DNA of 64,000 bases from Gavia stellata (Eukaryota; Chordata; Aves; Gaviiformes; Gaviidae): positions 73,380,135 through 73,444,134 of the forward strand of contig NC_082595.1 in assembly GCF_030936135.1 (NCBI RefSeq), in the 5' to 3' direction. A model generated the notes under the pieces. The model was given only the letters and a program-made list of their open reading frames with translations. It ran no database searches and was not told where the DNA came from. Below are positions 12,300 through 27,200 of the stretch, in pieces (the stretch's first letter is position 1; every line of letters starts with the position of its first letter). The position numbers were made by a program, and so were the translations under genes.

Positions 12300-15200
12300 C
12301 TGAAAAAAAACAAACAAAAAAAGATCCAGTGTTCTCTGCAGCAGCCAAGCTCTCAACCAAAATTTAAGAACCTGTCTAAAACTGCAGTTTTAGCTCAAGT
12401 CTTAAAGCAAACTGTTTCCTACGGTTTGTCATTCTGAGTTGGAGCCTGCCATCAAGACAGTGTAGGGGGGTGGAGAGTTGTTTCTTGTGCACAGATAAAA
12501 CATCTGTGGTGTTTTGTAGCTTGAATTTTTGGTAGCAACTCATATTTTACTGGGGGGGGCAGGAAGGGAAGAGTTCTCTTTGCATTGTCTGGCTTGTTTG
12601 TTTGTATCTTTCTGTTACAATGGTAACTTCCAGTCAGATTTAGGGAGGTTGAGATAGTCTCCCACCTGTTTGGGGTAGAGTGCTATAGATCTGGCAAACC
12701 TTTTCAAATTTAACTTCACTTTTTTAGGAAGACATTCTAGTTTGTGTGCTGCTGCGTGCACACAAAATGTGATGTGGATTTTCTACAGTGGAAGACCCCC
12801 TTGAATCAGTGCAGCCAACCATGTCGTATGAGCCCTTTCTGATCCAAGCTCTTACAATCCTAAAGTGTAACACCCTCCATCTTAAAAGTAATTATAGTTT
12901 TGCTTCTCAGCTATACTGGACTACTAGAACCTTTCAAGTTGTTCCCTTTCATTACACCCAATGATTTTTCTCTGTGTGACTTTATTTCTACATGAATAGA
13001 TATTTAATGAAAACTACAGCCCCTGTGCCCTGCCCCCAGTGTACAAGCAGTACGCTGAATTTGATTAAAAACACCAATCCCACTTGTGAGAATCAATTTT
13101 AAATTGAAACACCTTTTATAACCAAAAAAAATAGTCTGTAATGAAGGTCCAAAAAGGAAATTTTTTTGTAAAAGCATGCTTTCACCATACAGAGGCAGAA
13201 TATATGAAATTAAAGTTCTGCAAGATGTAGATGTGCTCCTAGAAGATACTTTTTTTTCTTTTAAATACAGCACTACATCCTTTTTGTGTTTTCAGAAATA
13301 ATTTTAATTTCAAACTTGCTCAAGTTTCCCTTTGTCCTAAAAGATGTGCATGTTGATTGTATGAATACTGAATTTCTAACAGTTTGCAGATCTTAAGACA
13401 GCATTAGAAAACTCTTCCTTTCTACCTCTCTCATGCGGTGTCTGTCGGCACCCTGCGTGCTGCTGCCTGCGGAGCTTGCGAGAGGCCCGCTGCTTTTGGA
13501 GGGGCACGCTCATTCTGGCAGGACAAGTTGGCATCTTTCCCCTCGCCTTCTGTGTTGCTCGCCTAAGCTGCATGTCCTTTAATGGCAGAGGTAACGATTC
13601 TGCGTTTGCAAATACATCTATACAGTGGAAGTTTGCGGTCTAAAGAAAATAGCATCTTTCTTTTTGATGCATTGTTTAGTAATAAGTGCAAGGCAGTACA
13701 TGTAATATGTACTCTCTATAGTGTGCTTTTTGCTTTTTTCCTAGTTTACAGTCATCTCAGAACTGCTCTCTAAGCAGTGCTGAATTGATAAGGCTTAGCT
13801 TCTCTTTGAAACTTTTGTGATTTAACTGAAAAATAATATAGTTGCTGGCTACAACCAAAACTAGTAATCCAGAGCAGTCAGATTAGAAGCAAATTTAATC
13901 TATCCTGAAAAAGCAAAAAGCCTGAGACTTGTACTATAAAAAAATCTTTTAAGTTTTAGGAATTGTTTGTCTGCTACCCTGTTGGAGCCCATCCTTACCT
14001 TTACTGTATCCCAGATTTTTGTCTTTCAGCATATGATAGCCATCTCCTCCAAATAACATATAGGACGGAAGAGTCACATTGTATATTTCATCCATCTGGA
14101 GTGGGACGTAGGCTGGGACTCGGCAGGTTGTGCAAAGCACTTCTAAGCTAACTACTCTGCTTCCTGGGTCTCTGGAGAGATCATAGACCACGTGGATGCC
14201 TATGAAAATATATGTTTGAATGCCACTTTATGCAGTGCCTATTGAACATATAGGGCAAGATACAGCATCCTCCACCATTTTCAACAGATTCTTTACAGTA
14301 GCTTATGTGACTTAGAAGTTACATTATTCTGAGTGATATCAGTTAATACCCTATTTTCTTTGCACAATAATCGGCTTTTATCCAAGAAAATCCATGAGAT
14401 AAGATTAGAGAATTGCGGAAGTACTGTCGCATCTGAGTTACTTCTCTGATCATCTGTTCTCATCACTATTCCACAGAAGGAAATTACTAGTCATGGGATT
14501 AGGATACTGCAAGATAAAAATACCTTCCCTTATTTCTACAGTCATATGCTTTCTCATTCCACTGTCTTGTTGGCTGACATGACTTCTTCTAAAGCCAGCC
14601 AGCCACCCTAACTTAGCAACTATTACAGATAATAAGTACTGTCCTGAAAAAAGAAAGCCAGGCCAGGGCTGAACGTTGCGGTTTCTACTTACTGTAGAAG
14701 TAATGGTTCTAGTTGCGAGCCTTCCTCAGTCAAGGCCTGGGGAGAGTTAGGTCCCCAGAACAGCACTGCCAAGAATTTGCTGATCAGGAAGCCACTAAAG
14801 CTCATCCAAAGCACAGAGGCTTTTCCAACCCTGGCACTCTTCCTGTACTGGATCTTCTGTCCTGAACCCTTTCCAGAGCTTCCAGTTATTTTTTTTTCTG
14901 TGAAAAGGCAGCAAGCAGAAGGGCTGCTCCTGCTTTACCTTAGTGGTACCGAAGAACCTGGTAACTTACTGGTGAACTGTGCGTAAGCCATGGGTTGTGT
15001 TCTTGGCATGTAGGGGCTGTAGATCACATGGCTACATGGCGGGAGAGGTATGGAGGGGGAAAAAAATCCCTCAGCCCCTGCCCTTGAAGCTTAGCTTTTC
15101 TGGTAAATAAACAATAAAATCCACACTGCATCACAGAGAGACCAGGAATAAATGTGACTGTAGCCTAGTACACATTTGGGTAAATACATAGGGACCTGCA

Positions 15201-18200
15201 ATTCAAGAAACACATATGTTTTTAATATCAACTGTTCATCCCTAAAATATTTAGAAATTCACTGGAGCAATTCCATAGCCCATTTGGACTAACTCTAAAA
15301 CTGTCAGCAATCATTAGGCAATGGCACAAAATGATTTTGATAAACTGAAATTTGGCAATAACTGGCAGAGACATCCAGTCTGGGGTTTCAGGTAGGCTGC
15401 CAGTGAAGAACTGAAAAACAGAGTTTGTTGTAGCGATTACTGTGTTACAGCTATACTCAATTACATCTTCCTGTAGTTAACGGAAGTGTTAAAAGTGCTG
15501 CCGTTATGGGTTATTGAACCAGCTGGGAATCCTGTCTCTGCTGAAGGGAACAGCGATGGCTTGCGTGCTGCAGCAGCTCAATTAAACATATGCAGGATAA
15601 ACAGCGTTAGTCAGCTGGCACGCATGAGGCACAGGGTTAGGATGTATGGCCAACTTGATTTCCATTCTTAAAGGGGCTTCCAGGTGTAATACAAACAAGG
15701 CCAACAAAAGGGATGGTTGTCTTGGGAAAACTGAGGAGAGGAAGGAAGAAAAGGTACCTCCAACCTGCAGCAGCTCTCCGCTTCCTCTTCCATATCTGCG
15801 CACACTATGCTCAAAAGCTTCTTTCAGAGTGGAGCCTTTTACCCTCACCAGATCAAAACGACCTCCAAATGGCAAAACAGACAGCAAATCTTCCACAGTA
15901 ATGCTGCCTGGAGGAATGAGACTTTATTTACATTAATTTTTCTTTTAAAGTTTACAATATTATTTTAGGATTGTTTAACAGTACGCATTTGGCAAGGAAC
16001 GTGCCAAATACAATTAAAGAAAATGAGGGCCAGTAGAGGTGAGGATCACATGTATTGTCCCAACCAAAGACCCTGCATCTTGATCATCCAGCAAGTATCA
16101 AGACTAATAAATCTGAGTTTGATGTAACTGCATGTATTGCTATTCAAATAACTTTACTAAAGGAGATTACAGACCACCAACCTAAGATGCAGAAAAACAG
16201 ATATTCTTACTAAGGCAGATTTCCCAATTGCCTAAGACTTACTCATGTAGACCTACAGAAAGATTTAGCTAAAATGAAAAAAATGTTTGTTTTCATTTAT
16301 GTGATACCAGGAAAATAAGAACTGTAAAACCTTAGCATTCAGAAAACCCAGAATTCACTTATTCTACAGCAGATTACAGAAGGCTCCTAGTGACCATACT
16401 GTATGACCCTCTACAGTAGGAGGTGAAGGAATACCTACTACCTTTCTTTGTTCCAAGGCAGCAAGGAGAGAGGGAAATGATAAAATGCATTGTGTACAAG
16501 TAATGCTAGTAACTGCTATTAATGTCAGTCTGAGTGCAGTTGGGCTCTAATGATGGGTAACTATTCGAGAAAGTTTGAAACAGCTTCCAAACACTGTGCA
16601 AATCCCATAAAACAAGCCCGTACCTAACACTGGGTTCAGGCTTGCATGATAACTTGATTCTTCCTTCTTGATAAAGTTGTCATTCAGCTTGTAATTTTAC
16701 ATACCATTAGTGCTCTGTTCATCAATAGGTGACCGTATCCCACCTCCATTCAGGATGCACATTGAAACATGGTTCCATGACTTTTTATCCGGAAGTCCAA
16801 CATTCTCATAAAGCTACCAAAGGAAAATGTTTAAACTGATTTTTAATCTTCACTTAGTCTATGCTCTGGAAATTGACACCCAATAGAATCTGAGACTGAA
16901 AAGAGATAGAAAAGATTTATATCTTCTTTGACATTACTTTCAGCCCCACTGTAAAATACTGCATTATTAAAAAAAAACCCATGGCAAAACACAGTAAGTA
17001 TTTTGCTTTGTTAAAATAGTTGCCTTTTTCTGTAATGAACTCTCGAACTCTCCGATAGTCTGCGTGTGTATGACATGACCAGAGCAGGCCAGCTGAACAA
17101 AGGAAGGATGATTTTTTGATTCCAGTGACTGTGATAAAGACAAATGATTTGAGCGTATTTGGAGAATTGGGAAGTGAAGAGGACCTTAAATATAGCTGTA
17201 CATTAAAAACATGTAGGGGAAGATACAAATTAATCTAGCTCTTGTGGTATGTTGCATACAATTAAGATTTTTCAGCTTCTCTGAGATTGGTTTTTAATAT
17301 TTGGAATGGTCTTGGCAAACTAGAAAGATGTAGAAGAGTGGAGGAACAGGAAACAGGCATACTAGATCAGACCCAAAAGTCTACTCTGCACAGCATCATG
17401 TCTCCAACAGTGGCAAAACTCTGACAAAATGCAAGGAGAAGATAATATTTGCTTGCAGCATCCTAAGTAGTAAAGAAAATGGAGACCAGGGATTTACTCA
17501 GTTGCATAAGGATGACAAGCCTACAATGTTAATCCTCAGAAATAACTGAGTAAACCAGGAAAAGGCTGAGAAAAGAAACAAGGGTAATGGAAGGGATGGA
17601 CTGGTTTCCATACAGGAATGACTATGGTTATGACTCCTTAGTCTCACAAAGAGAGAAATACAGGAAGGGCATGACAGAAGTCTATAAAATCAAGAAGGGC
17701 ATGTGGAGGCTGGGTAGGAATTGGTGTGTTTTATCATTTGAAGAATGATAAAATACTAAGAAAGATTCAGAGAGGGGTGACAAGGATGGTCAAAGACACA
17801 GAAAAGTTTCTGAACATAGAATGATGATGCAGGCTAGGACTGTCTAATCTGCTAAAGAGACAATGGAAGGAAAATATTTGAGAAGCTTATAAAATCATGA
17901 GTGGCGTGAAGAGGGTGGATAGGGACCAAGTGTTCCAGTGCAAGGACTACTCTTTGGCCTCCAGCAGGCATCCAGCCAGTGGGCAGCAGGCTGCATATGG
18001 ACAAAATAGCAAGGTCTCTGCAGGATGTGCAGGTCAGTGGTGGAGCACCCTGCCACCAGCTGTTGTGAAGGCGAAAGGCTGAAGGGGCTCAAGGGGAGAT
18101 GGGCAAGTTCAGGGAAGAGAAGTTCCAGCAGGTGCTAGTAAATACCAAGGCACCACTTCTGGCTTGGAAAGTCCCTGAGCTGCAAGCTGCTGGGAGATGG

Positions 18201-21200
18201 AGGCAGATTTGAGTATGGTGTCTCCACAGGCTTGCCTGGGTGTACACTCTTCCCTCACCATCCTCCCTCGGTCACTCTTGGAGACAAGATGTTGGGATGG
18301 TCCGTCCTGTCCTCTGTTCTAGTTTGGCCACTTCTCTGTTGCACCCCTATGCTAAGTCTTTGCAGCCTCTGACTTGTAGGTGTGTAAATCCTTTGTGGCT
18401 CCAGCTTAGTGATCAAAGTTATTCTCTATAGCCAGATCGTAAGTTCGTAGCTCATACTTAATGAATGGATTTTTTCTGTTTGCTGATTTCAGTCTGAACT
18501 ATACCTCCTAATTTACAAATCTGCAATTCCTCAGTTCCCCACAGAAGTATTTTTAAATTTTGGTGTACACTTGCTGCTTTCCAGTCCTAAGCATAGAGGC
18601 AGTGTAAAACAAGAGCTCACACACTGATCTTAGCAATTTCACGGCCATGTCACATTTGACTTCCTTTAAAGTCCTTTGTAAAATGCTTTAAAAGTGCCAA
18701 AGCATTTCATCACATTTTTCAAATAAAAATATAAAAAAGTCTAGCAGGAAGAAAAAAGCAAGGTGCTGCAATTTTAGTAGAACTGTATGCAGAATTCCCA
18801 AATATTAATCTAATTTGGAAATTAGCCCATGTACTAAGAATTATGTTAAGAATTACAATAAAAGCAATCACATGGACTGGATGAACAGCTTTGGGGAAAT
18901 ACCTAAATGAAAACTTATTATTAATTGGCTCCTCACTTTGTGGCAATGCTGCAGGACATCTATGGCAGTGCTCGTGTTCTGGAAACGGTCACATTAGTGA
19001 ATGTTTTTCTCTGGAGCACCCAAAGGAAATGGTGCTGCTGTGGGAGAGTAAAACAATCAAAACCAGCTAGTTTAAAAACTGGAAGTGGCTTCTCATAAAA
19101 AGACTTTCCGGTGTTATGACTGTTAAAGCCCAGCAATACCTGTCAGGATGCAGCAGGGGCCAGTGGCTCCCTCTGGGCTCAGGTGCTGGGGGCTTTTACC
19201 TCTTCTGCGTCTGGCTGTGTGTATTGCCTTTGGCACTCCTTTGCTTCAGCTGGAACCTTTTGGACTCTTCGGGGGTACAATTCGTATCAGTAACTTGGCA
19301 GAAAACTACACAGAAATTTTTTTTTCTCGCTAGCGCGTTATAAAAGGGTGACAGCAGAGCCCAGCAAGTAATGACGGGGCAGAAGGTAAGTGCCAGGAGC
19401 AGGGGGCCAGGAGCAGGGAGGGAGAGGTGCAGGGAGCAGAGCTCTCCTCCTTGCTTGAGGAATGGGCTCTTAGATCAGACCACTGTGTCTCTTAAAACCA
19501 CAGCCTCAGAGCCAGCTGCGAACAAGCTCTCTATATGAGGATATACACAAAGAATAAACCACTCTTTACTCTATTCAGCAAGATTCATTATAGCCTTGCT
19601 TCCACTAGACCTTTCTAGGGATGCACTTGATGTTACGGTGTTGGAAAGCAACACAGAAGCCTGTGCACTGGTAGTTTGGAGCCTGGGAGCGTTTCATCTG
19701 ACAGCTCTGGAGTAACACTTAGATGTGATTGCCACCTGCAGTGGCAACGTCTTACCACAGCATCACAAAGCAAATTTCCCATGTTACATTCTTCGAAACG
19801 GCACGCTTGGCTTGTACCGTTCAGGTAAACACTAGTTTTTCCAATCTCTTCAGAGTAATTCCCCAGGTTTTTCCTCCATTTTTCCACTTCTTCTTTAATG
19901 TGCTCATCTAGAAAGTAGTATAAAAGTATAAAATAAGCATCACACGTATCTCTCATTAGTGACACTTCAGTGAATACAAAGCTTAGGAAAAAAACCCTGC
20001 TCTTCATGATTCTATAATGTTACACTTTCCCAAAGGCTCTTCAAGCAATACAACATGTACACTCACTTCAAACAAAGCCTGGAAAGGGAGCAGGCAGGAT
20101 GAGTGAACAAGCTATTCCTGTGCCACAGCAGTTATCTCTATAACACTTAAAAATATTTTTGCCCAGTACTGTAGTAACCTCTGACCAATGGGGTTTCTAG
20201 CACCTACCTTGGCAGGTGAGAGAAATTTTAATATACAAGTGAGCTTGGTCTTTATTTATCTTCGTATCTTTTTTTTTTTTTTGCTAATTATAGCTTCCTC
20301 CCCTTTAACGTCGTGCTAAAAGGAATACTAGCTCAAATATCAATGTCAAGAAATAAATGCTCTATAGAAATTAATTCTCTATGCACATCTGTCTGCCAGG
20401 TGCAAATCTAATTCTTTCAGGAAGAAAACAGATACAAAGATACTTGTATATAAAGACAGATAATGTCACAACTGTTTTATATCAGCTATTAGTTTTAAGC
20501 CATTTGCTATGTAACTGTCAGCAACAGCAACATTTATAAAACGAGCACTTACGTGTCTGAATTTTTACTTTTACTGACATCAGACAGAATGTAAAGCCTC
20601 TTTACCTCATCTCATTACATTAATAGATCATTGAGAATGACGTAGTAAGTAGGAACATCTATGAACAAATAATTTTTAAAGGATTTATTTTATAAATCAT
20701 CTGGTAGAACCTAGAAAGTCTGATAAAAGCTTAGAGCTTCATACAGCAAACACTGGACAAGAAACAAAGACTAGATAACCACCCCCAGGTAATTAAAGAG
20801 CTGACAAAAAGCAGGTAACAGAGCTCGGACGGAGTTATGAACAGAAAGCAACAGAAAGACTCTCCTCCTCCCAGTTCCTTAAATGTTTCAGAGCTGAAAC
20901 ATTGAACACACTCAGCACTGAAAACGGGAAGTCATGGGTTTGTATATTGTATTTGCACATTGCCAGTGTATTCCAATTTTTTTCTGGAACATTTCCAATT
21001 TCCTATATTGCCCTAAATTCTGTTCTGAAGAACCCAGCCTCTGGCAAAACAGTGTAAATTAGTCCTCATAATCTTTTAAATCATAATTACAGGGCTAGCT
21101 AAAATGAGTTCTGCTAAATGGTAAGGCAGCGTATCACCTGAATTCCTACAAAAGGACTTTCAGTGACTTTAAATAGACAAAAACATACACTGAATTATTG

Positions 21201-24200
21201 CATATTCAAAGGCCACTGTTCAGAAACAGGAATAGAGGCAAATGGGTACAACTGTAACACAGCCTGAACCCCACACAGAAGAGAACTTCAAGCCCAGGAA
21301 GAAAGCTGAATTCTTCTGCGACATTGTACTGTGTATTTAACATCATAATAACACTTGAATTGTAGTCGAGTGCCGCAGGCAAATTCAAATGTCTAGTCCG
21401 GTACCTTCAGGAACACTGCTGTCCAGCAGAATGGGGTTTCCAACCGCTTCAACTACATTTCCTTTCTTGTCAAATGTAACATTTAAGTAACCAAGATATT
21501 TTCCATACGCGTAAGCTTGTACAACTGGCACCTTCCTCCCATCATCTGAGTCAACCATGAATGGATACGGGCCAGCTGGCTGTTCAGTAGAGGGTGGGGT
21601 GCCTGCATGAAACAAGCATGTAAAGCGGGTCTTCAGCTCGTGTGACCTTCAAGGAATTATTAGAATGACATTTCAAATATGTCTTAGCCTTAAAAACCAA
21701 GTAGGATATTAAGCAGAAACAACAATGAATGTACGGACGACAAGCATACATTCGATTGTTCAGTTATGTTATTTCATGACAGACAATGTTGTTTTCAGGG
21801 CATAAGCTCTAGTAACTGCCACAGTGTTTTTTAAGTTGTGACAGCACACTTGTCCATGACATCATGTCACAACAGCAACAAAGGAACTTTTCATTCCAAT
21901 TATTTCATTCTAAACCTCTCAGTAATGCACACATACCAGCCTCCAGCTGAAAAGTTTATTGTTAAGCTTTCACACTACATTATTCTGCAGCAGATAGAAA
22001 ATGAGAATGTTAGTAAAACATATATAGGACTTGTTGACATGAAAAAGTCTGAACTATTTTTATTGATAATATGCAGTCAGAACACCTACAAGCGGTTCTG
22101 TGAATTTGTGCATACACCCAACTGATTTTTTTTTACTATACCAAACTTAGCCTCCAAAATTTCAGACAGGCTGCAAACCCTCTGCAAAAGCGAACTTCAT
22201 TAGCATTAGAGTTATGTGGTCTAGAGTTATGTTTAAAACAAAACTCTTATCAACCTGCAAAGTTTGAAGGGCAGTTAGATGTAGGACTTGGAAACACATA
22301 GATTAAAGCAAGGCATTTACAGAGAAAAGAGATCTCAGCTCAGTCGGCTTGGGCTACCACAGGATTTAGAAACCACGCAGGGGAGGAAAGCGACAAAGAA
22401 AACTACACAGCACAGCTCTTGTCTCAAGGGTACCAGCCTTCTTGCTGTCTGCTTGACAATATTATCTGAGTAGTACCACTCCCCCCCTGTTACTCCCGTC
22501 AATATTTCTACCCCCACCGTCAGCAAAGACCAAGGTCGGGCAGCTCTGAGAGGCGTCACGTTCTGCGTGGCAGACCCCACTGCAGAGTCCTCTCAAAGCC
22601 TGCTGCTCGCTCCTGTCCCAAAGCCGGTGGCGTTTCCCATCCATGTGTTGGCGAGAGCTGGGGTGCCAGTGGGGCGGGGGGGTGGGGGAGTGGGCGCAGA
22701 GGACATGGATCCGGAGGAAAGCAGGCTCTTCACTTCCACTGCTCACAGAACAACTGGTTTCCTTACATTTACAGTTGTTTACATAATATGAAATCCTGGG
22801 ATAAGCAGCATGACAAATGTTCCTCCTAGAACTCCAATATGATTAATATTTATCTCTAATCCCTCCTCTCCTCCAGGGAAAACGGCTGTAACAAACTACA
22901 AGCCGAACCAAATTTACCAGAGAACTAGTTTTTCTTTCAGCCTGGCTGACAGAGTTGGTTTCTTGGTGGTGCCTCTTCACTATTCGATATTTATTTTGGG
23001 AAGAATTTAAGAAATCATGTAGCTAATGAGAACCCTGCAGGCTTTATGCATGTAAAAGTAGCTTTGAATTTTTTAGAACTGAAAAAGGAATTGGTTTTGA
23101 TCTCTTGACCTTGTGTAGTCCTCGAATGAACAGAGCATTAGCAAGAGAAAGTTACGCTTTCTGGTCATCATTTTAGTTTACATCAGCTGCGCATGATTAA
23201 GTGCTTGTCTCGAGCCTTATTCATTTCTTGCTTTCTGAAGAAACACTTTCTGACACTAATACTTTCTTGCAAGATTAATTATCACTGCAACATTATTCCT
23301 TTATAAGATAGATGTGTTCCTTCTGAAATGAAAAGACTTTTTAGTGCATCTTATCCCCAAAGAAAAAAGCACCAGAATTCATGCACACATCTCAGTGAAA
23401 GCGTGAGATGCTGTTTCATTACAAATGCTGGGTAACTGAAGAACCTGTAACACTTTCCTATTTTCTTACTTTGTTTTAGCCAACACACTACGTTCTCAGA
23501 ACATCCTTTCTGATGAAAACCAGAAGTTAAAATGCTCTAACCTAAAACTGCCATTACTGTTTGAATCAGTTCTACAAACCCAAAGCACACCTGAACAAGT
23601 CAAGACATTTGCCACATAATCTGTGGATAAACCAGAGATTTGCAAATGTCTTAGAGACAATAAGTTGGACTAGCCCAAGATTAGGCCCTTATATTAAGAT
23701 ATCTCTATGGAGGTGTCTGCATGGGCAGTATATCTCTCAACTCCCATGACAGCCAGATTCAGCTGACCAGCTGGTACGTCACCACTTAGACTGAGCTGAA
23801 ACATTCTCCCAAATTCTGCTGCCAGTTATTGATTACATCTCTATTGTTTTAAATGAGAGCTTATATGCTTAATGTAAACATAGACACACACACAGAGAGA
23901 CACTTAAAATTAGGTGTTTTACTCTGCTGTCAAATCACCTCCACAGATGTGGCTATTTCATTGTGAGTGTTGGCTGACAGCTTTGACTCAGAAGGGAACG
24001 GTTCACAAATGCACTTCACGGTGCTCCTGGATAGATCAGCAAGTGCTTCACAGCACTTGGACTAAAAATTGTAGACTTAGACCACATTCTGTCAAAAAAC
24101 ATATTTTAACTAAATAAGTAGATACATATTTTTTGGTGCATCTCCCCCAGATATTTATTCTTATTTTCTATTTTTCTCACCTCTCCAGTATTAATAAAAA

Positions 24201-27200
24201 AGTAAGACAGACTTGTTTTATCAAAACAGTACAGCCCTTGGAAAAGGGACCAGAAACCACGCCCAGCTGAGGTCTTTAACCTGAAGGCTGCAGAGTCCCA
24301 TCCCACGTGCTCTCTCTGGCCTTGTGAATCTTGAGCAGCTTCAAATGGGGAGAGATGGAACAGCTTGACCTATCCTAGTCTGACAGTGGGGTACTCACTG
24401 GGATGACAAGGGATGTGCATGTGAACGCCTACAGATCTAGACAGGATATGAACTCAGGTATCTCAACTCCTGGAGCACTTCCGATCACAATTCCAAACTA
24501 CGAACAGTGGCACCTCTTTGGACCACACCCAGTAAGGTATTTTGACTCCTATGGCTACCACTTTGAGGCACAAACTCCCTACAGGCATTGACCAATAAGC
24601 CTGTGCAAAAGAATCTGGATTCCACTGTGTAAACCCACGATGAATGCACGCTCTGAATACTGTGTGCATCCTTGGTTTTCCCATCTTAAAATAATTTAAT
24701 AAAACTACCTTTGTTCTTCTGTCCCGCTTTGTATAGGTCACCTTGAACATCCACAGCATTAAGGAACATTTCAGTGAGTTAGGGAATTTCTTGCTCACAG
24801 ACTGTTTTAAATTCTTCCACGGAAGTTATGGATAGGTACCAGCTATGAATCTGGCCCAGCATAGCCAGCAGTAAACTACATTTGTAAAAGTCCTTTGAGT
24901 TTAAAGAGAAACAGTCAGTTTCAGCTTTGCTTTAGAAGCAACATTTTAGTAAAAACTAAAATACCTGTATAGAGGAATGTGTTTGTATGTCCTCCAATTA
25001 CAACATCCACCCCTTTCACCTTCTGGGCAATATTCTTGTCCACAGTAAAACCAGAGTGTCCTAGTGCAATTATTTTGTTCACTCCCATAGCAGTAAGTTC
25101 ATTCACTTTTACTTGCAATGCTTCAATTTCATCTTCAAAGATTATATCATCCCCTTAAAAAAAAAAAGAACAAAATGAATGTATTTACAAACTAACTTAA
25201 TTATTAGTTTTAAAAAAATAATGTAGTTGATACCGGATACTCTTTTGTATAATTAATGGAACTTTGAATGTCAGTAGCTTTCAAATGTCCTCGATTGGTT
25301 CAAGCTCCTGATCTGATCCGATGTTCTCCAGTTTCTCAGGAGCACCTATGTGCTTAGACTAACACCACATCCCTGCACTGAACTGCATATACTTGCCTGT
25401 ACTGAACAAACTATAACTCCACTAAAAAAATATCCAATGACGGCAATTGTGGGATCAAACACTGAATAGCTTTTATTATTTAGCTAGAGAAAGGAAACTA
25501 AATATGTCAGTAAGTGTTTGAGTATAAACACTTGTATTGTAGTTTAAAGCTTTTTTTCTTCCCAAATTATATTTCTTTGAGATCTTCTCTCTTCTCCCAA
25601 GCTAAATCTCTCTCTTACTCCACACTCATCTCGTTCATCCCTCCCACCCCCGAGGCTTTAAACAGCAGCTTCTTCAAAGTCCTGCACTAAACTCTGAACT
25701 GCCTTTTTATACAAATTATCTCACCTACCATGAACCACTCTCAGTAATACCAATACAGCACAGCATACAACTGAGCTACCATCCTGAAACGAGAATATAA
25801 TGAATGGAAAGTCTGGAAAGGAGAAATCTTTTCCGGACCACAATATTGGGAAACTCACAATCTTTCTGCAAGGTTTCTGTGCCCGCTGAAATTATTCTAA
25901 CATGACAAACAGTTACAAGAGCACTAGACAAACGTGCTTTTATCCTGGGCACAGTGTTTTGGGTTGCGCAAAAGGACTTCCTATGCAAGAGGCTAACTTC
26001 TCTGACAAAGTTTTAAGAATAAAGTTTAAGAACAGAGTCAACAAACTGTAATCCTAAACTTCCTGGTGAAGACAACCGAGTAACATTTCTACCAGTCCCC
26101 CCTCTACCTAATTCCTCTCCTTCCTGCAGAGTTTTTTGATCAAACCATTTTGAAATATGCCTTTAAAGTCAAAAGATTTACATTATTTCATAACAAAGGG
26201 AGGAGCGAAACGAATTCACAATCCAGTGCAAAATGTCTCAGGAAATTAAGAGGAAGCTGCTACAATGGAAGAGATAAAAGAGGGTTACATAAATTGGTTT
26301 AACACCACACCCACTGAATAGTTCTGTTACTGCCAGAGGGAATCTCTGTACTGCACATTGCAGAGTGAATTGTGCAGCGCATCCCCACATTTTCGTCTTG
26401 TGGACCTCTTCTTAGAATCAGAGTCATAAGTTAAATGAGGTTGGAAGGGACCTCCAGGGGCCATCTAGTCCAAAACCTGCTCAAAGCGGGAACTCAAAGC
26501 CAGATGAGGACGCTCAGGGACCTGTCCGAGCAAGCTGAAATTCCACAGCCTCTCTGAGCAACCTGTTTCATGGCTTAACTGCTCTTACCATGACAAATTC
26601 TTTCCTTACGTCCCACCATAATTTCCTGTGGTAGTACTTCAGCCCATTGTTTCTTGTCCTTTCTCTGTGCCCCTCTGGGAAGAGTCTCCTTCTGTCTTCT
26701 CCATAAACCCCCTTAAGACAGTGGAAAACTGCACTTAGTTCCGCCTTAGCCTTTCTTCTCCAGGATGAAGGAATCCACCAGCTTCAGCCCCTGTTTGTAC
26801 ATCCTTGAGCATGACAGAAGCTGGGACTGATGCACAGCTACTGGCAAAAGGGGAAGTCCAAGAAACGCTCCATGGGCATAGGCCCTTCGCGTGCTGGTGG
26901 ACCCGCTGCAATGGCCATGCAAACCAAGGTGCAAGGACCACTTCTGGAAAAACAGCTGAGGTCTATAAACGAGGAGCAAGACACTGACTAGCTGTGTTAG
27001 CACGCAGTTGCCTGCAGGCTAACTTCTTGTGATAACCAAGCTCTCCCCATCAGCACCAGCTCTGTTACCCCTCTATGCCACTGCAGCCTACAATGCGCCG
27101 TACACCGAAAACGTATTATTATGAATCTTCAACTGATATTAAAACGAACAAACCTACCTCCCTAACCAGGGTAAAACCAAGGCCTGTCCCACACCACTAA

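Larger units (their letters stand above)
16814..19755 (-). other. NT5E: NT5E intron 5
   Basis: A 2.9 kb intron that carries three old repeat segments (17340-17480, 17600-17745, 17760-18160) and, at 19339-19391, a + strand TATA/ATG/splice-donor arrangement. No NT5E exon was recognised within it. Confidence 0.7.
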
